From NCBI RefSeq assembly GCF_900113085.1, contig NZ_FOOC01000011.1, positions 1-64,000 on the forward strand: a stretch of 64,000 nucleotides of DNA, in the 5' to 3' direction. The stretch's first letter is position 1. Each line of letters opens with the position of its first letter. Shown piece after piece: positions 1 through 10,438 of the stretch. Source of the stretch: Fontimonas thermophila (GTDB taxonomy: Bacteria; Pseudomonadota; Gammaproteobacteria; Nevskiales; Nevskiaceae). Both the position numbers and the translations under genes were made by a program. The notes under the pieces are model-generated. The model worked only from the letters and a program-made list of their open reading frames with translations. It was not told the origin of the DNA and ran no database searches.

Positions 1-17
1 CAACCCATCCCCGCTTC

Positions 18-45
18 AAAAAAGAAGGCGAGCCAAAGCTCGCCT
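18..45 (-). terminator. Rho-independent terminator of the ComEA-like gene
   Basis: An 8-bp perfect stem (AGGCGAGC at 26-33, GCTCGCCT at 38-45) with a 4-nt loop is followed, on the minus strand, by a T-rich tract read from 25 down to 18. It lies just beyond the stop codon of the minus-strand gene ending at 73, which is where its terminator should be. Confidence 0.85.
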
Positions 46-72
46 GCAACCCTCCCTCGAGGCCGTTTTGCT

Positions 73-336
73 TCAGTCCTTGACCTTGATGTTGTCCTTG
101 TTCTGCTCGTAAATCGCCGGACCTATCCCCTCCACACGCGTGATCTCCTGCGGCGCCTTGAACAAACCCCGCTCCGCACGGTCCTTCACAATCGCCTCCG
201 CCTTCGCAGGACCCACACCCTTGAGCTCTTTCGCCAGGGTCTTCGCATCCGCCGTGTTGATGTTGACCACACCCGCATGGGCCACACCCACCACCAAACC
301 CGCACCCACCAGCACCGCCTTGAACCACGTATTCAT
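73..336 (-). CDS. ComEA-like helix-hairpin-helix DNA-binding protein, exported
   Basis: An 87-residue protein. An N-terminal hydrophobic signal segment (about residues 1-20, ending near VAHA) is followed by two helix-hairpin-helix motifs: NINTADAKTLAKELKGVGPA and the later TRVEGIGPAIYE. In the ComEA family this fold binds double-stranded DNA without sequence specificity, in the periplasm or at the membrane during DNA uptake. Small stand-alone versions are common in proteobacteria. The ATG at 336 was chosen because GGAGGGAC lies just upstream and the signal peptide starts there; the longer open frame to 420 adds only non-conserved residues. It is a single gene with its own terminator. The DNA-uptake role is inferred from family, and a housekeeping DNA-binding role is equally possible. 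Confidence 0.85.
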   Translation of the reverse strand: MNTWFKAVLVGAGLVVGVAHAGVVNINTADAKTLAKELKGVGPAKAEAIVKDRAERGLFKAPQEITRVEGIGPAIYEQNKDNIKVKD

Positions 337-420
337 GTCTTGTCCCTCCACTCTTGCGTCTTCTTGCCACGCCCACACCAGGCGCATGCCCACCCTACCC
401 CAGCACGCCGCGCAACACAC

Positions 421-840
421 TTCCCCAATCGGCTAGTCCTCACCCCACCAAACGGACAATTGACGGCAATCGCGCTTTGTGTTCCACAAAAGACTGCGAC
501 ACCAGAACGAACCTTGGACCCTGGGATCGCGTCCTCGGTCGTGATGCGGGCTTCTGAAGACCCTCGGAAACAACGCGTGCGAGTTCGATGTTTACACCCT
601 GAACATAAAAACCACCGATGACCGATGGGGTGATCGGCTGCGGACACTCGTGGGCAAGAGCCCGAATACCATCAGCGAAACACAGCGGTTAGTCGCGGTG
701 CATGAAATGGCGCCGCGATCCCGTGCGCAGGCAAAGGCACGCCACCGCTAGGGCCAGGGCTGCCGGGACAATCGGCCGAGTGCACCCCGCCTGCCAACGA
801 TGCTCAGAGGGTTGGCGCGATCTATGGACCTTACCGGTTC
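421..840. other. Gene-poor stretch with a possible gene remnant
   Basis: No complete gene is evident in about 420 bases. On the plus strand the frame from 545 to 750 is open for 68 codons, with a composition that looks protein-like (for example NIKTTDDRWGDRLRTLVGK). It has no credible start or ribosome site, and a TGA at 542-544 precedes it. It may be the 3' fragment of a decayed gene. I do not recognise the family. Confidence 0.3.
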
Positions 841-3093
841 TTAGCGACCGCTCTTCTTGCGCGCGGCTTCGGCGCGCTCCCAGGCCCGCAGATAGGCTTC
901 GGCCGAGCGGAACAAATACTGGAGCGCCTCGGGCCCACCGGGCTGCATCTGCATGTCGGCGATGAAGTCCGGATAAAGCCCGTAGTGTGCGACGCCGTCG
1001 ACGTTCAGATCGAACACGCGCTCGCCTGTCACCTGACGGTCGAAGACGACGCGGCCGTCGTAGGATTTGAATGGGTAGATCAGCGGATTCTGCGCCGCGT
1101 CCTGACGCGGTGCGGCCTGCACGTGGATGCCATTGATGTCCGAGCCCAAGCCCGTTGCCAGCCGCTCGGTGTTGCCGTGGACTTCCCGATACAGCGCGAT
1201 GAGGTCTTGGATGAAAGCGACGGTCACCGGTGACGGCTCGTCTGGCAGGTTGGAAATGATCCCGCCGACCTCGAGAATGCGGCGGGAATCGCGGCTGTCG
1301 CTGATAAATCCCGTATGTCCGGACAGCACCGGCACGTCACGCGCTTTTGCGATATCGAGAATGCGCTTGCGCGCCAAGGTGCCGCTGTGATCCGTCTCGA
1401 TCAGGATGCCACGGTCGATCATCGCATTGATGAAATAGTCACCCAGCTCGGTAAGCCCGCGCGCGTTCTGGACACAGCCGGTCAGCGGCGACGCAGGCGG
1501 CAGTCCGCGGATCGTCAGCAGCACCGTGTCGATGATGCCGCGCGGCGTTTGGGTCGGCGCCTGCCCGGGCGGGGTAGCGTCGGCCTCCGCACATGGAATC
1601 GTGGCGTAAGGGTGGCCCGTCTCGAGGATGTTGCCGCCCTGGTAAACGGCGCTGAGCGCTGGATCCTCAGTCAGGCGTGTGCCGCCGAGCGCGTTGTCGA
1701 ACAAGTGGATCGGGAAGATGGCGCGCAAGCCAAGGTCGTACCAGCGGTCGAGCTCGGCATCGATGTGCTCGCGCGTGCACTCGGGCACATCGAGGAATTC
1801 ACCGCAGCCGAAGATTTTTTCGTTCTCCGTACCGAGCACGACGGCCATCTTGCCGTCCTCGATCACCCGACGTGCCTCGGCGGCGCTATACACGATGCGG
1901 AAGAAACCCTTACCCGGTCCACCCTCCTGCGCATCGATGTAGTCCTGCAGATCGAGCACCAGCTGGCGCTGTAGCGCGATGCTGTCCATCTCGTCGCAGT
2001 CATGCTGTTTGAGCGGCCAGATCTGGCAGATCACCTCGTTGGCCACGAGATGGTTGACCATGAGACGCAAACCTCCCATCCACGCGCGCTTGAGCCAGAC
2101 CCAATACGTCTGATGGTGGGTTTGTGAACCGTGGCTTGGCCAGTCGCGGAACGTCGGCCAGCCCTGCGTGTCGTGGGGCGGGAAGAACGCTTTATCCGGA
2201 TTGACGATGGCATCGAGGGCATCGAAAGCCCCGCTCGGGCCGTGATCGACGGCGCAATTCCCGAGCGCATGGGGGATACCGAATTTGTGGAACGGGCTGC
2301 CATAACCCAGACGCCCACCCAAGGCCTCGGTGCCGCCCAGGTGCATATGCGTTTCGGCATAGCCGAATACCGTGCCATCCGCAAGCCGCCCTTTGAACGG
2401 CTCGCCGGTAGCGTTGAGCTGTGCTTCCGGATACGGCGTGCACCCACTCTGCGCGACGAAAACAAAACGACCGGGCGCACCATCGATTGCCAACGCATCG
2501 CCGGTTGCGGTCGCAACAATGCTGAACCCCTGATCCGCGGTATCGACGGTCCACTCGGCACCATCATTGGGCGCATCGACGATGCCGAGCGTGCGCTGTG
2601 CGGTGATCGCCGCCTCGATCGCATCCCCGGTTCCGTCGATCGCGTCGCCGGCGTCATTGAGCCCATCGGCCACCGGCAGCGCGGGATTGACCAGCGCGAT
2701 CACATCGCCCCCACCTCCGACACTCGCCCCCACCGCGTCGACCAGATCACCCAGCGCATCGGCTGCCGTCTGATTGGGCGAGGTCATCGCCAGAAAGCGC
2801 TGATCCGGCGTGTAGAACAGGTAGCGCCCGAGCGCCGTCGGCTTCATGAAAAACGGGGTTCCGGTATCGGCCAGACGCACGGTACCCCCCGCGACCGCGA
2901 GGAAACGGCCACTGCGCAGCTCGCGCACCGCAAAACAACCGTTGGCCATGGCATAACGGTCGCCGGCCGACATGTCGGACACGGGCACTTCGGGTGCACG
3001 GCTGCCACCGCAGGCCCCTAGCAGCAGAGTCGCGGCAACGGCCACGACTCCGACCGAAAAAAGAACGGACCGCGCGATACGGATTGAACTCAT
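841..3093 (-). CDS. M19-like (membrane dipeptidase family) metallohydrolase lipoprotein
   Basis: About 750 residues. A lipoprotein signal with lipobox LGAC ends at Cys28 when counted from the ATG at 3093; upstream in-frame starts at 3105 and GTG 3132 would only lengthen the signal. The C-terminal two thirds carries residues arranged as in peptidase family M19: ETHMHLGG (first metal ligands), VLGTENEK (bridging Glu), ETDHSG and VLSGHTGF (further His ligands) and GLGSDING. The N-terminal 200 or so residues are an extra domain with repeated aromatic/hydrophobic strands (CFAVRELRSGRFLAV, GRYLFYTPDQRFLAM) that recall a beta-trefoil; that part is inference. Family members hydrolyse dipeptides or related amides using two metal ions. 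The lipid anchor suggests action in the periplasm or at the surface. The substrate is unknown. Confidence 0.75.
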   Translation of the reverse strand: MSSIRIARSVLFSVGVVAVAATLLLGACGGSRAPEVPVSDMSAGDRYAMANGCFAVRELRSGRFLAVAGGTVRLADTGTPFFMKPTALGRYLFYTPDQRFLAMTSPNQTAADALGDLVDAVGASVGGGGDVIALVNPALPVADGLNDAGDAIDGTGDAIEAAITAQRTLGIVDAPNDGAEWTVDTADQGFSIVATATGDALAIDGAPGRFVFVAQSGCTPYPEAQLNATGEPFKGRLADGTVFGYAETHMHLGGTEALGGRLGYGSPFHKFGIPHALGNCAVDHGPSGAFDALDAIVNPDKAFFPPHDTQGWPTFRDWPSHGSQTHHQTYWVWLKRAWMGGLRLMVNHLVANEVICQIWPLKQHDCDEMDSIALQRQLVLDLQDYIDAQEGGPGKGFFRIVYSAAEARRVIEDGKMAVVLGTENEKIFGCGEFLDVPECTREHIDAELDRWYDLGLRAIFPIHLFDNALGGTRLTEDPALSAVYQGGNILETGHPYATIPCAEADATPPGQAPTQTPRGIIDTVLLTIRGLPPASPLTGCVQNARGLTELGDYFINAMIDRGILIETDHSGTLARKRILDIAKARDVPVLSGHTGFISDSRDSRRILEVGGIISNLPDEPSPVTVAFIQDLIALYREVHGNTERLATGLGSDINGIHVQAAPRQDAAQNPLIYPFKSYDGRVVFDRQVTGERVFDLNVDGVAHYGLYPDFIADMQMQPGGPEALQYLFRSAEAYLRAWERAEAARKKSGR

Positions 3094-3350
3094 GGCAGAT
3101 GGCATGCGACCGGAATACCGCAGGAACGGCACAAATAGCCGTCACCTGCCAGGTCAGTATCGACATCAGGCGTGCGCGACACCAGGATGTCGATTTACCA
3201 CTTGACCATCGCAGGCTTGCGGTATCCGCTACCGGCGCACGCGCCAGAACCACCGTCGGATGAACCGACGCGACTGCCGGCCCAGACGCCGTTGCCAGAT
3301 TCATCGCGCGCCGCAGCCCTGTCTTGCCGGCCACGCGCGCGCCACATTCC

Positions 3351-5549
3351 TCAGAAATCGACCGACAGCGACACCGTGAACGTCCGCGGCGGCGCCAGCA
3401 CGAGGTAGTTGGCACCCGGGAATCCGCCGGTCGAAGCCCAGTAATCGCGGTCTGCGAGATTGTCGAGCCGCGCGCGCACCGTGGTGTCGAGTGCGCCGAT
3501 GCGCCGGGTGTGGCGCACGCCCATGTCGATGCGCGTCCAGGATGGCAGATGCAGGCGGTTGTCTTCTGCCGCGGCCTGCTCGCCGGTGTACACGATTCGG
3601 CTTTCCAGCGTCAGGCCCGTCACCATCGGCAAATCCCATTCGGCGCCGAGATTGGCCTGCCACTCTGGCACCCCGATCGGCGTATTGCCATCGTTTGCGC
3701 CCCCTTCGGTCCGGGTCAGCTTGGCATCCAGCCAGGTCGCGCCACCCAAGACCCGCACACCGGGCAGCGGCTCGCCAAAGGCGGTGAGTTCCACGCCGAC
3801 GTGGCGCTGCTCACCGTCGAGATTGACGCGGCGCCCGTCGAAGCGGGTGCTCGGTTGCGCAGTGCGGAACAGTGCTGCCGTCAGGCCCAGCGTGCCGCCA
3901 TCGTATTTGGCGCCGATTTCGTACTGCTTGGACCTGAACGGTTCGAACACCTCGCCGGCATTTTCCACCGGCTGTCCATCGATCGTCGCCGGGACGGTTT
4001 CGCCCTGCGCGAGGCTCTCGATGTAATTGGCATAGAGCGAAACCGCTGCCGATGGCTTGCCCACGATGGCGAAGACCGGGGTCACCGTACTCTCATCGTA
4101 GGCGGAGGTCTCCTCGCCCGTATTGAAGTCGTACCCGTACTGCTCGATCGTCTGGTGACGCGCCCCCAGAGTGACCAGTACGCGGCGATCGAGCAGCGCC
4201 AGCGTATCGGCCAGGGCAACGCTGGCAGTCCTGGTCAAGGCCGTGGTCCGCGGCGCCCGCAGGTCGCCGCCGGCAAACACCGGCCCCGAGGACGGTTCGA
4301 CCGGCTGTGGCTCGTACAAATCGTTGGCGAACGGCGTCAGGTAGAACGCAAAGGCGTTCTTCGAATCCAGCCTCAGCACCGAGGCGGACAGGGTCAGGCG
4401 ATGCCCGACCGCACCGGTTTCGAATTCGGTCCGCAGTCCGATTTCGCTGGTCGTGACGCGATCCTCACGGGTATTGTCGAAACGGTTCGACGAGGTCTGC
4501 CCGTCGGCGTCGGACCGCGGATTGGCCAGCACATTGGACTCCTCGCCGTTGCGCAGACCGGTCGCAGCCCAGATTCGCGTGGTAGCCCCGAGGTCGAACT
4601 CGCCGCGCAGGGTACCGAACAGATCCTCCTCGGTGCTGAACGTCCACGGCTGCGCAAAATTCCCCGAAGCATCCGGGGGCCGGGGAATCCCGTCGCCGGG
4701 CGTTACGCTCGGGCGCGGCGCATCGAGCCGGTAGTCCTGCCAGCCCAGATCGGCCGACAGGCGCAGACGCTCGCCGCGATAATCCGTGCCAATGGCGACG
4801 ACACCAAGCTCCCGGTCTTCGCCCGCGATCGCGGTTTCGCCGTCGCGGCGCACGGCGTTGACACGCAGGCCGTATGCACCATCGCGACCGAAACGGCGTG
4901 CCACATCCGCGGCGGCATAGCGCTGGGCCGCGTTTTCATACCCCAGCGTCACGCGATTCAACCCTTCATCCGGTGCGCGCTTGGGGACGAGATTGATCAA
5001 CCCCCCGATGCCGGACCCCCCGGGCGCGGCCCCGTTGAGAAAGCTGTTCGCACCGCGAAACACCTCGACGCGTTCGAGAAACTCCGCGGCGGTGTACTGG
5101 CGCGGCAACACGCCGTACAAGCCGTTGTAGGCCATGTCGTCGGAGAACACGGGAAAGCCGCGGATGAAATACAGCTCCTGGAAATTGCCGAAGCCGCGTG
5201 CGACGCGCACGGCCGGGTCGTTCTGCACCACGTCGGCCATGCTGCGCGCCTGCTGGTTCTTGATCAGCTCGGCCGTATAGCTCGTGCTGTTGAACGGGGT
5301 GTCCATCATGTCCAGGTTGCCGAACAAGCCGACACGCCCGCCGGTGGCGACTTGCCCGCCGGCAAAGGGCTGCGGCAATTCCACCTGGGAGCCATCGGCC
5401 TTGACCTCGATGTCCGCGAGCCGGACGACCTCGCGCGCCGCGGACGCAGCGGTGCCACCCGCAGGGTCCGGTGTGGCTTCCGGTGCAGTGGCCCAGGTGG
5501 TGGGGATCGACAACAAGGCGGCGACGGCCGCCAGAATGGATTGGCGCAT
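3351..5549 (-). CDS. TonB-dependent ferric-siderophore receptor
   Basis: A 732-residue outer-membrane receptor. It has a signal peptide (residues 1-20), then a plug domain (about 60-220) with NSTSYTAELIKNQQARSMAD, FIRGF and the ERVEVFRGANSFLNG/GSGIGGLINLVPKR signature. The remainder is a 22-strand-type barrel ending in Phe (SLSVDF), the usual insertion signal. The plug sequence is closest to the FhuE/FpvA class that imports ferric siderophores with energy from TonB-ExbBD. No N-terminal FecA-type signalling domain is present. A Fur-box-like sequence sits about 40 bases upstream, so iron repression is expected. No siderophore biosynthesis genes are adjacent, so it may use siderophores made by other cells (inference). 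Confidence 0.9.
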   Translation of the reverse strand: MRQSILAAVAALLSIPTTWATAPEATPDPAGGTAASAAREVVRLADIEVKADGSQVELPQPFAGGQVATGGRVGLFGNLDMMDTPFNSTSYTAELIKNQQARSMADVVQNDPAVRVARGFGNFQELYFIRGFPVFSDDMAYNGLYGVLPRQYTAAEFLERVEVFRGANSFLNGAAPGGSGIGGLINLVPKRAPDEGLNRVTLGYENAAQRYAAADVARRFGRDGAYGLRVNAVRRDGETAIAGEDRELGVVAIGTDYRGERLRLSADLGWQDYRLDAPRPSVTPGDGIPRPPDASGNFAQPWTFSTEEDLFGTLRGEFDLGATTRIWAATGLRNGEESNVLANPRSDADGQTSSNRFDNTREDRVTTSEIGLRTEFETGAVGHRLTLSASVLRLDSKNAFAFYLTPFANDLYEPQPVEPSSGPVFAGGDLRAPRTTALTRTASVALADTLALLDRRVLVTLGARHQTIEQYGYDFNTGEETSAYDESTVTPVFAIVGKPSAAVSLYANYIESLAQGETVPATIDGQPVENAGEVFEPFRSKQYEIGAKYDGGTLGLTAALFRTAQPSTRFDGRRVNLDGEQRHVGVELTAFGEPLPGVRVLGGATWLDAKLTRTEGGANDGNTPIGVPEWQANLGAEWDLPMVTGLTLESRIVYTGEQAAAEDNRLHLPSWTRIDMGVRHTRRIGALDTTVRARLDNLADRDYWASTGGFPGANYLVLAPPRTFTVSLSVDF

Positions 5550-5586
5550 GGATCGGGTCGACAGGCGGGAATCACGGTATGCAATA

Positions 5587-5605
5587 GATAATCATTGTCA
5601 TTTTT
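5587..5605 (-). promoter_or_regulatory. Fur-box-like operator of the TonB receptor
   Basis: GATAATCATTGTCATTTTT reads as adjacent NAT(A/T)AT-like hexamers and matches most of the 19-bp Fur consensus GATAATGATAATCATTATC. It stands out as AT-rich in a GC-rich background and lies 38 bases upstream of the receptor start, a normal position for an iron-repressed promoter. Confidence 0.7.
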
Positions 5606-5677
5606 ATAATGAATGGCGTCAACCCGTCGGCACAGAGCATCCTTTTATCCGCATGGACGGATATACTGAGCCCCATC

Positions 5678-5695
5678 GCGTGCCGGCCGGCACGC
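5678..5695. repeat. 18-bp perfect palindrome in the ahcY leader
   Basis: GCGTGCCGGCCGGCACGC is a perfect inverted repeat 28 bases before the ahcY start. A second inverted repeat, TATCCG/CGGATA (5646-5651/5658-5663), lies just before it. There is no T-tract, so it is not a standard terminator. It could be a protein-binding site or a leader hairpin. Confidence 0.5.
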
Positions 5696-5723
5696 CCCCT
5701 TCTCTTACCGACCGGGATACCGC

Positions 5724-7166
<1,443 letters not shown>

Positions 7167-7214
7167 TACGAAGGGACTTTCGGCAACAGGCCGCGTCAGC
7201 GGTGTCGTGCGCGC

Positions 7215-8072
7215 ATGAGTGCATCGTCGATCCATTTCTCCTTCGAACTGTTTCCGCCGCGCACGCCCGCGGGTGCGGAGAAACTGCCGGCGGTCGTCTC
7301 CCGGCTGGCGGCAGTGGGGCCCGCCTTTTTCTCGGTCACCTATGGCGCCGGTGGCTCCGACCAAGAGGGCACCTACGAGACGGTGATGCGCATCGCCGAA
7401 GACACCGGCATCGAAACGGCGCCGCACTTAACCTGCATCGGATCGACCCGCGCGAAGATTGCCGCACTGCTACAGCGCTATCGCGACAGCGGCATCCGCC
7501 GCATCGTCGCGCTGCGCGGCGACCTGCCGGCCACCGCGGCGAGCGCCGCCGCGCCCGGCGAATTCCGCTACGCAAGTGAGCTGGTGCGCTTCATCCGCGA
7601 GACCCACGGCCAGCACTTCCGGCTCGAGGTCGCCGCGTATCCGGAGATGCACCCGCAGGCACCCAATCCGGACACCGATTTCGAAAACTTCCGGCGCAAG
7701 GTCGAAGCCGGCGCCGACGGCGCGGTGACGCAATACTTCTACGCAGCCGAGGCCTACTTCGACTTCATGGAGCGCTGTGCCCGCGCCGGTATCACGATTC
7801 CGGTCGTCCCCGGGATCATGCCGATCACCAACTTCGCGCAGCTGACGCGTTTTTCCGCCGCCTGTGGCGCGGACATCCCGCGCTGGATCCGCCTGCGCCT
7901 GGAGCAGTACCAAGACGACAAACAGGCCCTGCTCGACTTTGGCCTCGAGGTCGTCACGCGCCTGTGCCGTACCCTGCTCGATGAAGGCGCGCCGGGACTG
8001 CATTTCTATACCCTCAATCAGGCCGAACCGACGCTGCGGCTATGGAAACATCTCGGCCTGCCGGTGCGCTGA
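7215..8072 (+). CDS. metF: 5,10-methylenetetrahydrofolate reductase
   Basis: A 285-residue FAD enzyme that reduces 5,10-methylene-THF to 5-methyl-THF, the methyl donor for methionine synthesis. Family signatures seen: [11 protein letters not shown] at the N-terminus, [11 protein letters not shown], the RGDLPA loop, [33 protein letters not shown] and [12 protein letters not shown]. Length is normal for bacterial MetF, which lacks the regulatory domain of the eukaryotic enzyme. The ATG at 7215 gives the standard N-terminus ([15 protein letters not shown]). It sits directly behind ahcY and the two probably share a transcript, coupling homocysteine release to its remethylation. Confidence 0.97.
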   Translation: MSASSIHFSFELFPPRTPAGAEKLPAVVSRLAAVGPAFFSVTYGAGGSDQEGTYETVMRIAEDTGIETAPHLTCIGSTRAKIAALLQRYRDSGIRRIVALRGDLPATAASAAAPGEFRYASELVRFIRETHGQHFRLEVAAYPEMHPQAPNPDTDFENFRRKVEAGADGAVTQYFYAAEAYFDFMERCARAGITIPVVPGIMPITNFAQLTRFSAACGADIPRWIRLRLEQYQDDKQALLDFGLEVVTRLCRTLLDEGAPGLHFYTLNQAEPTLRLWKHLGLPVR

Positions 8073-8133
8073 TCCGCCGTCCGGCCATGCACGACCCGAG
8101 CGTCTTTGCGCCCGTGTTCTCGCTCGAACGCCG

Positions 8134-9150
8134 ATGAACACCGCCCCTCCACGCCAGCCGCCCAGTCTCGGAGTGCCTGCACACAAGTCGCTGCCCGCGC
8201 TGTACGGATCACCCCGCCGCCAAACTCCCCCCGCTCCCTCACCGCGCCGGCGCAGACTCTCCGTACTGGACTGGATTGTGCGCCTGCTCCTGGGGCTGTT
8301 CGCGCTGATCGTGCTCACCGTGCTTGCGCTGCGCTGGCTGCCGGTGCCGACCACCGCGTTCATGCTGCAAAGCCCGGTCACGCCGGTGCGCTACACCTGG
8401 GTACCCGCCAGCCGCATTGCCGACAGCATGCGGGCCGCGGTCATCGCCGCAGAAGACCAGAAGTTTTTCGAACACCGGGGATTCGACTTCGAGGCGATTG
8501 AAAAAGCCATCGACCACAACCGCCAACGCCGCCAGCGCCGCGGCGCCTCGACGATCAGCCAGCAAACCGCGAAAAACCTCTTTCTGTGGCCCGGCGGCGG
8601 CTATTTCCGCAAAGGCCTCGAAGCCGGGCTGACCGTGCTGATCGAAACACTGTGGCCGAAGGAGCGCATCCTCGAGGTTTATCTGAACATCGCCGAGTTC
8701 GGCCCCGGTATCTATGGGGTCGAAGCGGCTGCGCAGACCTTCTTCGGCAAACCCGCGTCCCGGCTCACGGCGCTGGAATCCGCGCGCCTGGCGGCGGTCC
8801 TGCCCAGCCCGCGCCGCTGGAGTGCACGCCAGCCCGGACCGTATGTGCAGGCGCGCAGCGCCTGGATCCTGCGGCAGATGGGGTACGGCCCGCGCCACGA
8901 CCCCGAGCCAGAACCCCCGGCCGAGCCGGATCAGAACGACGAGTCCGGGACCGCCGCCCCCCTGACAACCGATACGCCACCGGCGGCACCGGAAGATGCC
9001 GGCATGATGGAAACCGACCCGGCACATGAGCGCGCAGTGCCGGCCCGTGATCCAACCCGTGATGCCGATCCGCAACCGCTGGCAGCAGAGACCGCCTCCA
9101 CAGCCGAGCAACCCGCCGACAGACCAACGACGGATAACCCGCCGCCTTGA
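8134..9150 (+). CDS. mtgA: Monofunctional peptidoglycan glycosyltransferase with acidic C-terminal tail
   Basis: 338 residues. A Pro/Arg-rich cytoplasmic N-terminus (1-47) and one membrane helix (about 48-70) precede a glycosyltransferase family 51 domain. Family 51 motifs are present: [19 protein letters not shown] with the catalytic Glu, [16 protein letters not shown], and [20 protein letters not shown]. The enzyme polymerises lipid II into glycan strands on the outer face of the inner membrane. There is no transpeptidase domain, hence MtgA. The family usually ends soon after the LPSPRRWS motif; here about 80 extra residues rich in Pro, Glu, Asp and Thr follow, probably disordered in the periplasm. 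The ATG at 8134 gives a sensible N-in membrane topology. Confidence 0.93.
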   Translation: MNTAPPRQPPSLGVPAHKSLPALYGSPRRQTPPAPSPRRRRLSVLDWIVRLLLGLFALIVLTVLALRWLPVPTTAFMLQSPVTPVRYTWVPASRIADSMRAAVIAAEDQKFFEHRGFDFEAIEKAIDHNRQRRQRRGASTISQQTAKNLFLWPGGGYFRKGLEAGLTVLIETLWPKERILEVYLNIAEFGPGIYGVEAAAQTFFGKPASRLTALESARLAAVLPSPRRWSARQPGPYVQARSAWILRQMGYGPRHDPEPEPPAEPDQNDESGTAAPLTTDTPPAAPEDAGMMETDPAHERAVPARDPTRDADPQPLAAETASTAEQPADRPTTDNPPP

Positions 9151-9167
9151 GTCTGGGCTGAGCCCGG

Positions 9168-10064
9168 CTATTCCCGCAAACGCATGAGCGGCGGATCCGC
9201 CCCTTCGGAAGTCGCCCACAGGTGTCCCTGGGCATCGACGGCGAGAGCCTCATACAGTCGTTTGTCCCGCGGCAGCGGCACCACCGCATCCGGCGCTTGC
9301 TGCAAGACATCGGCCCAGGGTCGCTGCGGACCGGTGCGAAACCGCAGCACACGGTGATAGGTCAGCACGTACAGCGCACGATGGATGGGATCGAAGTCCA
9401 TCGCCGTCACGGTATCGCGGTAATACCAGGCCGAAAGCGTCTCCGCCGGCACCGCCGGCGAGGGCGGCACGGCCGGGAGCTCACCGACGATGCGCGCGAC
9501 CTGTTGCTCCGGCCCCTCCAGCGCCAGCGCGTACAGGCGCGCCGGCGGCGGCCGCTTTTCGAACAGCAAGAGTTGCCCGTTCTCGACATCGACCATCAAG
9601 GCCTCGACATCACGCGGGCCATCGGGATAGGTAAACCGCAGAACCTTGCGCGGCCGCACGCTGGACTGATCGACTTGCGGCTCCTCGACCAACCATACCC
9701 GCACTTCGCGCCGCCAGGCGAGGTTGTCGCCGGTATCGGCGAGCGCCAGCATCGGCACCCCGTGCCAGTCGAAACTGGCCAGATCCTCCCAGTCCTCCAG
9801 ATCCGCCTCGACACGCACACGTCCGCGCAAACGCCCCCTGGAGTCGAAGGCGTACAGCTCCGGCCGATGCCCGCTGTCGTTGTGAACCCAGAACAGGCCG
9901 GGATGACGGCGCGAGCATGCCAGCCCGGAGACCTCGCTCAAGCCCTCTGCCTTGAGCAAACCCTGCACTGCCCAAGGTCCTGGGGGCATCGCCACGGCCC
10001 CCTGCATCAGCCCCGCTGCGAGCAGCGCGCATCGGATCGCCAGCCGTGAGCACTGATTGAACAA
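9168..10064 (-). CDS. Secreted protein of unknown function, beta-propeller-like
   Basis: 298 residues starting with a TTG codon at 10064, supported by GAGGT upstream and by the good signal peptide it produces (about 25 residues ending GAVA). The mature part has repeated strand-turn units with conserved-looking motifs EVSGLACSRRHPGLFWVHNDSG, DLEDWEDLASF, ALADTGDN and DPIHRALYVLTY (shown here in parts). This pattern recalls SdiA-regulated or phytase-esterase-like beta-propeller proteins, which have no single known activity. No catalytic set can be assigned. It is convergent with mtgA, separated by 17 bases, and is otherwise a lone gene next to an AT-rich intergenic region. Confidence 0.7.
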   Translation of the reverse strand: MFNQCSRLAIRCALLAAGLMQGAVAMPPGPWAVQGLLKAEGLSEVSGLACSRRHPGLFWVHNDSGHRPELYAFDSRGRLRGRVRVEADLEDWEDLASFDWHGVPMLALADTGDNLAWRREVRVWLVEEPQVDQSSVRPRKVLRFTYPDGPRDVEALMVDVENGQLLLFEKRPPPARLYALALEGPEQQVARIVGELPAVPPSPAVPAETLSAWYYRDTVTAMDFDPIHRALYVLTYHRVLRFRTGPQRPWADVLQQAPDAVVPLPRDKRLYEALAVDAQGHLWATSEGADPPLMRLRE

Positions 10065-10438
10065 TTTTTCTTACCTCGTCCGGGAACTGACGCGAACAAT
10101 AGCGCCTAAACGTCGATTTGAAAAAGAAAACATTGCCGTTACCCACAACGCCTGTGGATAACTGTGTGCACAGCCATCCGGATAGTTGCCGCAAATGCCC
10201 GCAGCGGCTCACTTTCTGCGCTGCGGCCGGTTTTTGTACATCTTCATTTTTAATAATTTATTCAAATGTTTGCATGAAAATTACGGCATTTTTACGGCAA
10301 AACCTCGCAAGTTCGCGGCCCGGCCCGGCGTCGCGGCAGTGCTGTGCATAACCACCATGGCGTCAACCCGATATCCGGACATTTGTCAACCTGCGCGCCG
10401 CCACACGGTGAACAGAATCGGCGGCTAGACTCCCCGGC
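10065..10438. other. AT-rich intergenic region with DnaA-box matches
   Basis: 374 bases without a gene. TGTGGATAA at 10153-10161 is the exact complement of the DnaA box TTATCCACA. TGTGCATAA at 10343-10351 is the complement of TTATGCACA, which also fits TTATNCACA. TTACCCACA at 10139-10147 has one mismatch. Between them, roughly 10228-10310, is a strikingly AT-rich run that includes TTTTTAATAATTTATTC and two copies of TTACGGC. It must also hold the promoters of thiD and of the minus-strand gene. Confidence 0.5.

Noticed and set aside
3324-5591. Long plus-strand open frame opposite the TonB receptor gene
   Set aside because: It is antisense shadow in GC-rich DNA, with Arg/Gly/His-rich composition and no domains, while the opposite strand encodes a complete receptor.
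5606-5723. SAH riboswitch before ahcY
   Set aside because: Only two inverted repeats are visible; the conserved core of the SAH aptamer could not be found.
10320-10438. TPP riboswitch before thiD
   Set aside because: The conserved CUGAGA and ACCUGAUCUGG-type segments of the TPP aptamer are not present.
10065-10438. Definite chromosomal origin
   Set aside because: Only two to three DnaA boxes and no origin-associated genes are visible; kept as a hypothesis instead.
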